DNA of 64,000 nucleotides from Glandiceps talaboti. Its lineage: Eukaryota; Hemichordata; Enteropneusta; Spengelidae. The stretch covers positions 5,800,540-5,864,539 of the forward strand of contig NC_135569.1 in assembly GCF_964340395.1 (NCBI RefSeq). Reading direction: 5' to 3'. The notes beneath the pieces were generated by a model, which worked only from the letters and a program-made list of their open reading frames with translations, was not told the origin of the DNA and made no database searches. Positions within the stretch are counted from its first letter, which is position 1; every line of letters starts with the position of its first letter. This document shows, one piece after another, positions 41,586 through 53,751 of the stretch. Both the position numbers and the translations under genes were made by a program.

Positions 41586-42209
41586 AATGTAGATTCGTCG
41601 TTGATATACTGCTACTAGATCAGACCGTGGGTTATACTACATGACCAGACACAACTCTCCACGGCACCATTTTGGTTTTGCAACTTTGATTACTTTGTTT
41701 TGAATAGCTTTTGTCAAGTTCTTGACTTTCCTGATATGACAATAAAGCAAGGGCGGTGAAATATTATTATAGTAGTCCTTCAAAAAACAATACAATTTTG
41801 AAACTTTTAGTGGAAAATGTTAGTGAAGACACAGTTTACCCGCATAAATTAACTAACAAAAGACAAAAGAAATGTACACATGGTTTATTTTCTAGGTGTC
41901 GACCTCATGAATATGCACCAAGATTTAGAACCGAGTCAGCTTTAAATGCGTTCACACCTCCAAATCTGGTCTGGACAATATTGTCTGGGCTTAGTCACCC
42001 TTTTATGCGGACTACAGAGCGGCCCTGGTGCGGACTATTTCTGCCACCTATTAATGCCTGAAAGTCAAGTGGCATATGCTGAGGTTGTGTACAACCAGCA
42101 ACCCATAACATTTTAGCAATCTACAGTTCTACCTCAGTATGGCTATTAGCCATGCTAGGTAGTTACTATAATGATTAATATAATGGTTGTCTTGGTAAAA
42201 GTTGTCGAA
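41586..42209. other. Non-coding stretch, unrecognised 101-codon frame
   Basis: The frame at 41756-42061 matches nothing known. It includes a 9-bp direct repeat TGCGGACTA spaced 23 bp apart near 42006. Confidence 0.4.
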
Positions 42210-42247
42210 CCCCCCCCCCCCCCAAAAAAAAAAAAAAAAAAAAAAAA
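42210..42247. repeat. C14-A24 homopolymer pair
   Basis: A C run passes directly into an A run. A comparable T23-G11 pair lies at 59238-59271. The A run could mark an old retroposon tail but no body is recognisable. Confidence 0.9.
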
Positions 42248-42591
42248 TGATCAACAAAACATTCTATGATATTGAAAGCGCTCCTGGCATGTAATTCCAT
42301 AGAACAGTTTCCTGTAGGGAATGGCAGCGATTTCATTCAAACTCAAAGACAGAGATGTTGCTAACCAACGTGAACAGCCATAAAAAATTGTATGTGAATG
42401 AGTATGACTCTGAGATCCCGCTAACGGTTTCATTGTTGTCGGTCTAACCAGAGACACTGGAGAACTTCACTGTCTATGATCTAATCGTATTGCTCAGTGT
42501 GGAAACTGTGCAAAGCGTTACTATTTTGGCGTTGTATTTTCGCACATTTTTGGTTCACAAGGGTCCAATAATTTAAGCTTGAGTTAGGAAA

Positions 42592-42948
42592 TAGGCCTGT
42601 TAAAAAATTGTGTTGTTCCGATTAGGCAAAATAAATAAATAGGTGGAGTAGGTAGATTTATTTTTATTCATGTGCGAGTGTCTAATTCTGGTTTTCCATT
42701 TTTTCCAAATGATCTCTGTGTTATTGGCTTCTTTCCATTAGATGTACAACCATTACAGATTGGAGGAACAGTTTTATATTGTCTTTTTAAGTTGATGTCA
42801 GTTTCTGCATCCACTATGTCTCGTGAGACTTCACAATTGTTGCGATTTTGTTAGTTTTTCAAGAACACGTAAAAAAAAGTTAAGGGTCGGCAGTAAAAAA
42901 CTAGGTGGGTCGGGTAACAGAAACCAAACAGTTATTTTTTAGGCCTAA
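42592..42948 (+). mobile_element. GGCCTAA-ended MITE, best full-length copy
   Basis: From TAGGCCTGTTAAAAAATTG to AACAGTTATTTTTTAGGCCTA. The terminal ~17 bp are inverted relative to each other (GGCCTxxxAAAAAATxxTTG). The internal order is the same as at 11356 and 30208. It is non-coding, and its target duplication was not clear. Five copies or fragments in 64 kb suggest a high-copy family. Confidence 0.8.
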
Positions 42949-43490
42949 GGCATAACGTAGCATATAAATCTACCCAACCTGCGCGAGCAAGATCTGCATC
43001 GGTCAATGTAATATTTACATGGTCTATTACAATTTGGTAAAGTGTACCACTGTACATGCTTGTGCGAGACGTAAAAAACATCATGCCGTCTAATTGTACG
43101 AAACGATTTAGTCACTATGGTTTTGAAGTCAGTGAGATAATGTTTGTGAAGTACCCGGTATCGTGATGTTATCGCTTGTATAGAAAAACCATCACTGAGG
43201 CAAAATCTCACTTTTATCATCATTCATTTTTTAAAGTCTTCAATCATGCCAATTAAAAATACTGCAGTCATTTATGTGACTTTTTTTCCAAAAATGTTTA
43301 TCGTGCATCTCGATTATATTTTTTTTCGTCTTCGTAACATCTTTTGTTTTTAATTGTGCCAAAAGTAGTAGCTACCACATATAGAACAGTGGAAAAATAC
43401 AGAATGAGACTCAGAAATGTAAAATCATTTACTTCAATGTCCAAAATGCGGACATCAGAAAATGATGCATGCACGTTGTGATGGACTCGT
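42949..43490. other. Non-coding stretch, nothing recognised
   Basis: The 92-codon minus frame at 42945-43223 is unrecognised. Confidence 0.4.
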
Positions 43491-43499
43491 GATTAGCTC

Positions 43500-43648
43500 T
43501 AGTCCAGATGCCAATTGGTATCTAACTAAACCATAGACAATAGAGAGGGTCCTCTCTATTTTCTATGACTAAACCAAGTTTAGTGAGTGGAGGTGTAAAT
43601 GGTAACGATACTGTTATGTTTAGGAACACGGTGATAGGAACTAGACGA
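43500..43648 (+). mobile_element. TAGTCT-family MITE carrying a nested hairpin insertion
   Basis: Begins TAGTCCAGATGCCAATTGG and ends GGTGATAGGAACTAGACGA. It is flanked by GATTAGCTC (43491-43499) and GATTAGCAC (43649-43657), an 8/9 target duplication. Its interior is the short-subfamily sequence (TTAGTGAGTGGAGGTGTAAA), interrupted by the 34-bp hairpin at 43534-43567. Confidence 0.82.
43525..43576. mobile_element. 34-bp hairpin insertion with perfect 9-bp target duplication
   Basis: ACTAAACCA flanks it at 43525-43533 and 43568-43576. The insert has AATAGAGAGG/CCTCTCTATT and TAGAC at its start. The related MITE at 36262 reads TCTAACTAAACCACG at the same point without an insert, so the empty site is available for comparison within the window. 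Confidence 0.85.
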
Positions 43649-43657
43649 GATTAGCAC

Positions 43658-45468
43658 TGACAACACACGCTCCGCGAACTCCAGCAAAGAGGCCTGGTGG
43701 GGTATATAGAGACTTGTCAGAGTTGTCGGGGCTACTGTTCATGTACATATAAGTTCCACGTATTCTCAATTTATTTCGTGCTGGATAGAAAACAGTCAGT
43801 ATAGTCCTTGTGTTCTCCAGTGTATAGCCGATGGATTGGATAGTGAGAGTCATGATATGTGTGATACATTGTAGTTTATACACCAGAACTGAATTTTAGA
43901 CTGATCCCGTCGGCATCTTCAGAGAAAGCATCAAGCGGGTACCACAATAAACTGAAAACGTAACGACTATAAGCATAACTAAAAGTTTTAATTTACATGG
44001 AACTACGGTCATATTTGATAAGCTTATCCCCCACTTCCACATATGGTCTCATACCCCTTGGTCAGCGAAAAGCCAATCATGTTCATGTCCGGACATACGA
44101 TCCCGCGAGTTATAAATGGGGCGGTCATATGGGTTAAGTTAGGGTGGAATATAATATATGGAAAAAGTCTGATTGATACTGGCTGTGATGGGTAGTAGAG
44201 CATTTTTTAATTGTCAAAAACAGGGTTGGGGGCCGAATGATATGATTCAAAACGTCATGATTTTCTGGTATATCTTTGTTGTCATGTTGTGTGTCCAGTT
44301 GAGGATGGCTGTCTTTGACTGGCAAGTTAAGCTACAACAGTAAGTGACTGATTTTGAAAGCAAAGAAAGTGGACGAACATTGGTGTTAGTTAAAAAAACT
44401 ATTGTTATTAAAGATATACAAGTAAACACAGCAAAACAATTGAGAGTCGGTACGGAAAGGAACAGATGACCACAGGAAGGTGTTCAGCTGTTCTTCATTG
44501 TTCTTTGCAATTTGACGACCGGGCGAGGCCTTGAGTAAGTCCAGAAGTTCGAGCAGTCAGTACGTCGCCATTGATAAGGCCGAATGTTTTTGGCAGTATA
44601 TTAGGTTGTCATTGAGTAGCTAGCTGTTTACGTTTGTAGTCGTTTAGGTGTGAGCCATTCACTGGTAATGACTGACATTTTTCCCTACTTGGTCGCAACC
44701 TCACCTACAAATTAATTGTATATGGTATTAATTGTATTAACTGTCATACTCTACTGCTTTTCTACCACTAAGACTGTCCCCTGGCGTAAGGACAAGCAAT
44801 GTGCATTGTCAAAAGTGATTCTCACGTGACCCCTTCGCAGGTGGCAAGAAATGAACAGAAATCAATAAACCCATACCTTGATTGACATTACCCACTATAC
44901 AAAGAAGAAGTTGAAATAATTGAACTTGAAATGCCTTTTGCAGGCCGATAATGTAGGACAAAGAGGACGTAGTGCTGTTACTTTCTACTACGCAAAAACC
45001 ACAGACAACTAACACAACAACACTGTAATACTTATGCCGGTAGGATTTAAATAGATTGCTGTGTGAAAATTTCAGCTAATGACCAATTTGAACTTCAGTA
45101 AAATTGGTATCGCTGAAAGTTAAACGCGATACAAAAAATACAAATAATACCTCTACCTATTGGTTTTGTTAAAAACAGAATCTTTGCATGGAAGGTGGTA
45201 TGTCGTCAACTTAAAGCTAAAAAAATGACAAAATAAAACGAAGTGAGGGCAGTTAACAATCACCACATTGTAAGTGTCAAAGAGATGACACCTTCCTATA
45301 ACCCCCACCTTGCTTGCTACAAAGTTCACAACCTTGTAGATAATCTTTGAAGTTTCGCAGTTGTACTTCTAAGAGGGTGAGGGACTGGTATGTGAGTAAT
45401 GGTCAACAATAGCAACACAGATTCAAAACTGATAACTTTGAATATTCGAGGTAGCCTACCTCCATTTT
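43658..45468. other. Non-coding stretch, nothing recognised
   Basis: Several minus frames of 60-80 codons (43641-43883, 44134-44429, 44809-45015), none recognisable. Confidence 0.4.
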
Positions 45469-45520
45469 TGAACAAACCATGGAGGTAGGAACACGTCTTT
45501 TCTACCTCCATGAACAAACC
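45469..45520. mobile_element. Hairpin insertion with 10-bp direct repeats TGAACAAACC
   Basis: The insert 45479-45510 has TGGAGGTAG/CTACCTCCA. A further CTACCTCCA arm lies just upstream (45455-45463), so a tandem duplication of an arm plus flank is an alternative. Related sequence occurs at 47281-47342. Confidence 0.55.
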
Positions 45521-47280
45521 GATGTGTCTTTAATAGGCAACCGTCCTTGAATCATCAACTATACACTCACAGTCGCAGTTTTCAAACAGACTTTATTTGA
45601 TTTTCGGATACCGGCTCAGCCAACAACCCTCGCTGTTTTCTTCGGATATTTTGTCATGCTCAGGCATTCGTACAAAAGATTCAACACTAATGTTGTGGTA
45701 TATTGGTTTTGCGAGAACTAATATCGGCGATCACATACTAGTAGTTGTCAGTGTTTTCGCTAAAGCAAAATACACGGAGATGGTTCAAAATCACTTGACT
45801 ATCATTTCACTCTTATTTAAATCTACAAATATCTCATTAATATTTTCTCCCAGCTTACTTCAAACTATATGACATTTTCCATGAAAAAAGGTGCGTATCT
45901 GGAGCAAAGAAGTGTTTCAGATATCAGAGTGTTCACGTTTGCGTGACCAAGACATAGACTGGCAAGCGACGCCATGAATTGTGATCGAATCCCAGGGTCG
46001 GATCGGTAGTAGATCAGTGTTCATGATAATTCATTTGCGTGTTCAATTGCTAAGTCATCGATGTAGGGTTATACATTCAGTGACTACACCATCAACAAAG
46101 TTACTTCTTACTATAAATCATGTTGAAAAAGACCCTAGGAAAATGTCTAAGCAACAATGACGGGTGTTACTTTTTTGCAGTGTTTATCCAAATAGTAATC
46201 GTCGACTAACGTGACCCTGGCTGAAAACTGCGACAGTGAATGTACCATAAATTCCCAAAACAGACTGACCAGAACAGACATATTGACACAAAAAAGTGTG
46301 CAAGTTTACATCTTGTGACAGGTTTGGTTGGGGTCACCTCCATCGGCTAATGGTCGAAATCGTCATTGTAAAATATTTTTAATTACCCTCAACTACAAAT
46401 CAGCGTATCGTTGACGATCATTTCAATCGTAAGTGTTTAGAACTGATTCAGAAGTAAAACGTAGAATTATTAATGACAATGGTATGCAACGTTTTGTTGT
46501 TTAACAATCATCAGCGATTTGGCATGTTTGCACAAACCACAGATACTTGTTAGTGCATACACTTTTGATACTTCTATTCTATAAGGTAAAGGCTAAATTT
46601 AAAAAGACATGATCCCAGTATTAACTTTTTTGTTGCGGCTATATTTCCTAAGTGAGGTGTGCCAAAGAAAGTTTTCCCGTGATACTTTGCGCCAGTGCGA
46701 CTTTTTGACATTGTACGTTCGATGTTCCCAATGAGTAAATGGAATTTTATCGAGAAGTCTATTCATATTTGTTTATGACAGCAAGATATTTTCAATTTTC
46801 TGTTTTTGGTCATTTTTGGGGTCAAAAACTGTCATTTGTTTTGTAAATAAAAGAATTCAAAGTAAAAATGAATGACAGCCGCAAAACTAATCGATTGAAT
46901 GGGCTGACATTTGGTATGCAGGTATGTTAGAGTATCTGGATGAAGAATTCTTCAAGAAAATTTGAAGATGACATTGATATGCAAATACGTCTAAAACGTG
47001 CTGTGTAGTATCATATTATAGCCATGTTATTTTACAATACTCGTGAGAAAGTAGAATTTATTGGTGAAGTAAAGTTGCTCATACACCTAAGAAAATTTGA
47101 CTACACTTGAATACATAATGAGCAAATGAAATGATCACAACAATCACATATCTTTGTAATATTATGACTATACAACATCTAATACAGGGACGAATGGGGT
47201 ACTTATCAAATAATGCCCTCCGTAACTCAGAAATAAATGTAGATGCGCTGTACCATGCAGTTACGATCAGCGGTTTTGAA
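45521..47280. other. Non-coding stretch, nothing recognised
   Basis: The 91-codon frame at 45597-45872 is unrecognised. A GATCGAATCCCAG segment near 45983 vaguely recalls a pol III B box but has no partner. Confidence 0.4.
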
Positions 47281-47342
47281 CTATGGAGGTAGGAAGGAAG
47301 GAGGTAGGAAGGATTATAGTCCTACCACCATTTCTGAACAAA
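47281..47342. repeat. Inverted repeat related to 45438-45520
   Basis: TATGGAGGTAGGA and the adjoining TTTTGAAC mirror TCCTACCACCATTTCTGAACAAAA. Same arm sequence as the 45.4-kb locus, so probably one foldback family. Confidence 0.6.
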
Positions 47343-48862
47343 ATCGTTGTCCTTGAATTGGAATGGTATGCTTTTAATACAAAAGTTGCACAAACATATG
47401 TTCTTGCTTTCAAAAGTTTTAGAATTAACACCATGATTTCACCGTCGCCCATACTGAGGTTTTCCTGCATCTATTGCTATGGATTTTGTTGGTGGGACTT
47501 TGCTGTACTGTATGAACACTTGTTCAGACTCAGGCCACTAAAACACAATTGCAAAAAAAAACCCGTAAAGACACGAAGTATCGTTTTGCACAATGTTCGG
47601 CTTGAAGGGTAACCATGCACGACAGAGAAGATGGGTTTAGAGCCCCATTCACACCTAAAACAAAAAGCGATTCTAGTCTGTTCCTATTATAGTGGTCTGA
47701 GGTTCAGATCAAAGTGCCGCATTCATCCACAACATAAAAAATCATAGACCCTACACGACTGGCGTTTGTAAAAGTCAGTTTTAAACCATAATTACTACAC
47801 CTCTTTATCTTCTCGGCAAGAACATGCAGTGCTGCAATCCAACGTGAGGACCTCTCACCAATGCAACTTTCAGATCACTTCACATTGGGAACGTTGGTGA
47901 GAGTTCTACTAATATAATTCAGACTGAGGCAAAAAATATAGCCTTTCCGAGTTGAAATCCGAGGTTTAAATCCTGATATCTGAAAATTCCTAATCAACCC
48001 AGATTACATGGAATAAAAAATAAGTCTAACAAACAATTTATGATTTTTCAGTCCCGAAACTTGCTATTATCCATACACTGTATACAAAGCTAAATACACG
48101 GTGATTGGTGTATCGCACTCCTTGACTGAGTGGGTCGGAAAAAAAATAGGTAGACTCACTTGTCATAAATCGATTTATAAATCCACAAAGGCACTGTGAC
48201 AACTAAAGCAGTCCCTTTACAGACCATTTTTCTTTAGAAATAAATAGGCTAAAACAATACTCAATGACAGGCAGTCCAAGGTATGCAAAACCATAAGCGA
48301 GCGCGTACTCACGATGCTAGATTAACACACTATTTTACCTGCGCATTGAAGACGCACAGTAAAAAGACCAGTTTTCAACATTAATGCAGGAAATACAAAG
48401 CTAACAATTCAAAATTGTATAAAATGTAAGAAAACAAAAAACAGGCGACAGTCAGAGCATGCATGAACTTCGATTTACAATACCATTATTAAGTTCTTGC
48501 ATTTTGGGGCTAATGAAGTCATAGAGACTAGAGTGGGCGAGTTTCATCACAGTTAGTATAATCAATGGCACCGTGATAATTCTGACCTTCACTTGAAACT
48601 GGACCAGAACAGTCTAGGTCGGACGAGTCGTCATCATCATCAATTCAAAGGCGACGTAACCAAATATACACCGTGAATTCATCTTAGATCGCACCGAGTT
48701 GAACAATCATGTCTGTCATTGTTGTCCTCTTTGACTAACATCGAATGTATTTATCATTGTAGAATGTAGACCTTTACGCTGTTTGACCGACTATTGAAGT
48801 ATAACCCACATAGGTGATATTTCATTGACCTACATGGAAATGCTTGTAAATACTTTTTGCAA
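47343..48862. other. Non-coding stretch with minor hairpin
   Basis: CTCTCACCAATGC near 47854 mirrors GAACGTTGGTGAGAG near 47888. A lone arm TAGTGGTCTGAGGT occurs near 47690. The 109-codon frame at 47283-47612 is unrecognised. Confidence 0.4.
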
Positions 48863-48913
48863 GTAGTAGTAGCTCAGACCACTCTAGTATTTTAGTGGTC
48901 TGAGGTAGTAGTA
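48863..48913. mobile_element. 33-bp hairpin insertion with 9-bp direct repeats
   Basis: GTAGTAGTA at 48863-48871 and 48905-48913 brackets an insert with 11-bp arms CTCAGACCACT/AGTGGTCTGAG. Because the flank is itself trinucleotide-repetitive, the duplication length is approximate. The arms recur at 35509. Confidence 0.7.
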
Positions 48914-49169
48914 AGAGTTTTTGCTAACGTTTACATGCTAGCGTAGTTGTACATGTACATATACATGTCAGTTCGTATGTACATGTACATTAAATGTAGC
49001 TCTCATCATATCATACACTGTACATGTGTGTAACCCTTTTCTTTTGCACCCTCCCCCTCCGCCTTCATGTGGTCAAACACAGACAACTAACTAACTAAAT
49101 AGTGTTACTGTTAGTTTTCTGTGGGTCAAACAATTAGTGTACACGCCTTGAATCACGTGCAGGCGAGAT

Positions 49170-49424
49170 AGATTTGAATATTCATTTGTTTACTGCCCGG
49201 TTATCGGGGTGAACTCATGAATATATTCTGAACTAAATGCAAATGTATTGAAATCACTTCCGACTCGCAATCTGAACTATTTTTCAGATCGAGTATAATC
49301 CGATTAGACAGGCGCTAATGGGAAAGTACAGAAACGTCCACCTCATCAGCATAAAAGTACAGAATTGAACTCAATCTGAACTATAGTACGGAAAATGTCG
49401 TAATCTGTACTATTTTTTCTACTA

Positions 49425-49427
<3 letters not shown>
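49170..49427 (-). mobile_element. 258-bp dispersed repeat, copy 2, (TA)n at one end
   Basis: Inverse copy of 31810-32067 with about one difference in 258 bp. The CACTAGTAG end again abuts (TA)n (49428-49463), and on the other side of that array begins a hammerhead-like element. Confidence 0.8.

Positions 49428-49463
<36 letters not shown>
49428..49463. repeat. (TA)n between two mobile elements
   Basis: Eighteen TA units separating the 258-bp repeat from the hammerhead-like element. Confidence 0.95.
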
Positions 49464-49465
<2 letters not shown>

Positions 49466-49592
49466 TGTCTGATGATCGCGCAATGCGTGAAACTCCGAGT
49501 TACAACCAAGAAAGAGTTCCAGTAGTACCAAAACTATTGCGCTCTGCCACTGCGGTATAGAACACTGTCTTAGCAGATTGATACTCACCGAG

Positions 49593-49593
<1 letters not shown>
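49464..49593 (+). ncRNA. Hammerhead-ribozyme-like element, copy 1
   Basis: Core CTGATGA at 49469-49475. Then a stem-II hairpin TCGC-GCAAT-GCGT, GAA at 49489-49491, a 3-bp stem III with triloop (ACU-CCG-AGU, 49492-49500), U at the cleavage position 49501, and ACAAC as the 3' strand of stem I. This is the order of a minimal type I hammerhead. Departures: a U-U pair closes stem II where G-C is usual, and stem I (GCUGU with ACAAC) has one mismatch. The remaining 90 bp include GCTCTGCCACTGCGG and AGAGC, which can pair, and end ACTC-ACC-GAGTT at 49593, directly followed by (TA)n. Frames encoding NSVSINLLRQ are element sequence. Confidence 0.6.

Positions 49594-49684
<91 letters not shown>
49594..49684. 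repeat. (TA)n at the 3' end of a hammerhead-like element
   Basis: About 45 units. Starts immediately after the GAGTT end. Confidence 0.97.
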
Positions 49685-49687
<3 letters not shown>

Positions 49688-50440
49688 TTCCATTTCATTC
49701 AAAATACCATGCATATTTGAAATTTAAAAAAAGGCTCATTTAGGTTAAAATTCAAAAGAGTCATGTTACGTAAATCTTTCTACCACGTTTCTTAAAAACG
49801 TGGAAACAGTCATATCGTAAAAGATGGTGGTAGGTGTTGCTGATATACATTTCCGGTACATTTACCGACAAGTAGAGCGTGACCTTTCCGGAAACAAACA
49901 CCGTCCAAAAATAAATGTTTGGAAATATTGATCTATATTTCCCCACCTTTTGCAATGAACTTAACAATGTCACGTACAATTAGACTATATCTGCACCGAA
50001 ATACACTATATCTATTCAAAAGTAGACAATTTCTGCATAGAAGAAAACGATATCAGACTCTGAGGTGGACTATATATGCATAGAAATAGACTATATTATC
50101 AAATCTGAATGTGTCGTAGGTGATGATATATTGATTCAAGTGATACTATGTAGATATGCGTTTTACGTCATGTTGTAAAACTGTTAATACATATTGAATA
50201 AGTTTGATGTAATGCTTATATTTGAACAATAGTAGTTAATTCCGGTCATGTCATTTTGCCATCTGTCTTACACTCATATAATGACAATATTAGTGTTTCC
50301 GTGTTTATAAATTTGTGTTCTTCCTCACAAGTATTCCAAATAACGGTAATTATACCAATGGCAAGCCAAGCTGTAAGTCTTTAGAGTAAATGTCAGGAAA
50401 GAGTCAGTAGAAACGACTCCGCTCACCGTCTTGCTTTCCA
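49685..50440. other. Non-coding stretch, nothing recognised
   Basis: Repeated CTATAT-type motifs (for example AGACTATAT) near 49980-50100 hint at a diverged tandem repeat but have no clear period. Confidence 0.4.
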
Positions 50441-50600
50441 AATAAATCAAGTATATTTTATTTTCCCCATAGAAGCGGCCATCTTGGATTTTAAAATCGC
50501 TTTATTTTTATAATATTTCGACCTCTCTTTCAAATATTTGTACCGTGGCCTCTTATTTTTCTTGATCTAAACATAGAATGGGTTTGATTACGCAATAGTT
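50441..50600. repeat. Third copy of the GGCCAT repeat
   Basis: Shares TATTTTATTTTCCCCA, GCGGCCATCTTGGATTT, CGACCTCT, TTTTTCTTGAT and ATGGGT with 21035-21497. Contains CAAGATGGC in inverse, one base from a YY1 site. Confidence 0.6.
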
Positions 50601-53118
50601 AACGATTCTTATTTTCGAGGCTCATATTCATTTCATACTACGTTAAAACAGGAACTACAATTATAAATGTTATATTTCTGTGATTGACCCTGGCAGATAA
50701 AATTTCACTTTTTTCGGCAAGTGGCTATATATAATTGCAGTTGTTTGAATACATAATTACCTATTCGAATTTAAAGTCTGAAAGGTCGGTGATGTGAAAA
50801 CATGCTGATTTCTTTACTATTCACGATTTTTTTCAGAAGAGGAATTACCATAGGCTATGAATTGAAAACCACTCATGGTCACAAATTTACCCTCAACGTA
50901 GACATTTAAGTTGCGATAAATCTATTTCTAATAGCTTAGAGCCATTCCCTGAATATTTCAGTTGACGACAAATGTGCTATATCAAGTCGCTAATAGGTCA
51001 TTTCTGGCTAATACGTCATGCAAGTGATCTAAAAATTTACCACTTATTATTTAATATGCTGTACTTAACTAGTTGGCGGGATAATTTCGAATAACTGAAT
51101 AGATAGGGATAGTAATTCTATTTTCGTTTTATATTGTTATATTCTACACCATCGCCTCTCATTATAGGTTGTGTTATTAACAGAGTATGTATCTCCTACC
51201 TTATACCATAAAATTATATGTAATCTTTCTTAAAGAAGATTTTTGAGTCTTGAAGTGCTCTACCTAATAATGGACACAGCTAATAGTGGGTATTCAAGAA
51301 TATCGTTGGGAATTTTCAACCACGACACATGATTTATGTCTTGTGGACGACACAGTCACGAGTAGGCATCAATATATCAATATGCAATTATTGTGCAATG
51401 GCTCCAGGGCAAAGTATGCCTTCCTAAGATAGCTTATACAACACACCTTAAATCGCTTACACGCTATTGACATATATATAAACTATAGCATTCTGTATTT
51501 CTGGTTTTGGGTATTTTAGAGGAGAGATATTATATTTTTCGTGGGAAACAATTAGTCAATGCTTTCAGTGTTGCTTCTCTAAATGTATGCGTTTCAATAG
51601 TTTGGGACATAAATTGTAGATGCGACATTTGGGGTAATGAGTACGGAAGAAGGATTATAGTAGTAGTTTATTTCAAATGCTAAGGCCTCGGCCCATCGCA
51701 CACAACATTTTACATAACAGTAGAGAAGAAAAAGAACAAAGAACTGAATATCATTCTACTAATAATTAACGGAAAAATAATTAAAGGTAAAAATATGATA
51801 GGGGAGAACATATACATCTATGTTTGCTGAAGAATTATTATACATGTATATTAAGTGGGTATCTTGACATAGAGTTAACGTTTTTACAAAGTGCCCTTTG
51901 AATACGAAATTATGCAAGAACTAGAATTACTGCATGATTGGGTACACCTGCGTTAATGATAACCCTACGTTGTCTAGTTTCAATAGCAGAAGCGATGATG
52001 AACACTTCCTCTGTTGCTACGTAACCATGCTTGTATCATAACCATCTTATATATTGACCTCTAAAAATATATTAAGATTGCAACATCCTGATTTATATGT
52101 TTCGATATCGGTGATGTTACGTCCATGTTTGATTGCTGTAATTCTCCCTTCATCGTTACCATTCTCCCATTGACATAAAATCAATATTGCTAGAAGGATC
52201 GTGAGTCGTTCGAATTACCATCAGTGGATTCAATATCTTGTAGCAAGAAAGATATACATAATCTGTAAGCGAAGTAGGATTCGCAGCTAATTGTCAATTA
52301 TATTTCGTATTATTATGTGGCTTCTGTGTATCCCATTGCATACATGATTGACTGATTGATCAGTGAGTGATTACGTGTACTGTCTGTAAAATCCATGCTC
52401 CCTAGAATAAAGAGAAGCAATTACGTTTTTCTGTGCATGTGTATTCAAGCCCCACAATGGTTTCATTGCAATCAAAAGGGGAATATGCGCTTTTAATCAC
52501 GACTCCCACTTGTCGTTGAGAAACGTTGTTACCTTCTTCGTCACGTTTGCAATAACAATTCTCAATTATTCATTCTCTAAATTCTCACATGTTTCGTTAT
52601 CAGGAATTATAGGAGAATCATACTTCATTATCATTTTAGCAAATCTAATATCGTGAACGCGACTACAGAAGATTGTCACGACTCAATCTCAGAGTCTTGT
52701 GAATTATTATGTTTGGGTATAAATTGTTGCCATGGCAATCCATTAAGGGGATATATTATAATAGATGATTTATCTCAGGCTGAGTATATCCAGTATGCTG
52801 TCATGGTTACAAAATGAAGTGTATCAGTTGTTTGTTTGCATACCACGATGATACTTACAGCGACTTGTATTAGATACTGTATTATTGGTGTATAGCTAAT
52901 GATAACATTTGTAATCCCTTTCTTTTTCAAGTGTTTTATTTTTCTCGTCGTGTTGCTATTCACGTGGGCTGCACTATGTCTTAATACCATACAGAAGCTT
53001 TAAGACTTGGTTAAAGTGGCCATATGAATGAGGCTTTGGAATTTATTTTGGAGTTTTGATTTATAGAACAATGTTATCATGGTGTCCTACTTGAAAAATC
53101 AATGTGAAACAACATAGA
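50601..53118. other. Non-coding stretch, nothing recognised
   Basis: About 2.5 kb with no microsatellite, foldback or coding remnant recognised. Confidence 0.45.
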
Positions 53119-53256
53119 CCAAGTCTGTGTTTGTAACTCAATACATTGAAAAAAACTAAATTATGTGTCAAAAGTTTGTTACTGTACGTACAATAACAAA
53201 CATTTTACGCATTTTATTAATCTTTTGCAATTTATTAACTTACAAACAAGGACTTT
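53119..53256. mobile_element. Foldback MITE, family 'TGTAACTCA', copy 2
   Basis: CCAAGTCTGTGTTTGTAACT on the left mirrors the right end AACTTACAAACAAGGACTTTG. The centre TTGTTACTGTACGTACAATA is the same as at 4954-5067. Together the copies define the element ends better than either alone. Confidence 0.75.
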
Positions 53257-53639
53257 GTTTCTAGGCATTCAATATATATTAATCTAGTCTGGAGTGTGTA
53301 TGTCAGTCACTTTCTACAGATCAAAGGTGATGCTAAGTAATCTCCTTAATTAGGAACATAATAAATGAATACACTAGGAGACAAAGATGGAGTAAACAAC
53401 ATTATCGAAATCGGTACATTAATAAAACGCGGAGTATTTTTCAAAATAGATTGAAAAAGCCAGCTAATTAACTATAATTGTTTATGAAATGATTTACTTT
53501 AAGGACACGATGCACGTTTTACCTAATTTCGAGTAGTACAATTTACAAGTTATACATTCACTGGTAAGGAGAAATTGTATACAGATAAGCACATGTTACC
53601 TATATCGTAAAAAGAAAGTTTATCGATTTCTGAAATAGG

Positions 53640-53641
<2 letters not shown>
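53257..53641. other. Non-coding stretch, nothing recognised
   Basis: No feature seen. Confidence 0.4.

Positions 53642-53733
<92 letters not shown>
53642..53733. repeat. (TA)n with inverted TAGGATT/AATCCTA flanks
   Basis: About 46 units. TAGGATT before and AATCCTA after make the array the loop of a small palindrome, as at 996-1128. Confidence 0.95.
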
Positions 53734-53735
<2 letters not shown>

Positions 53736-53751
53736 CCTAGGTGTACTCGCA

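Noticed and set aside
42004-42035. TGCGGACTA direct repeat as a micro-insertion
   Set aside because: The 14-bp interval has almost no hairpin and a single 9-bp repeat can arise by chance. Not included with the hairpin set.
45960-46010. Possible pol III B box (GATCGAATCCCAG)
   Set aside because: Departs from GGTTCGANNCC and has no convincing A box upstream.
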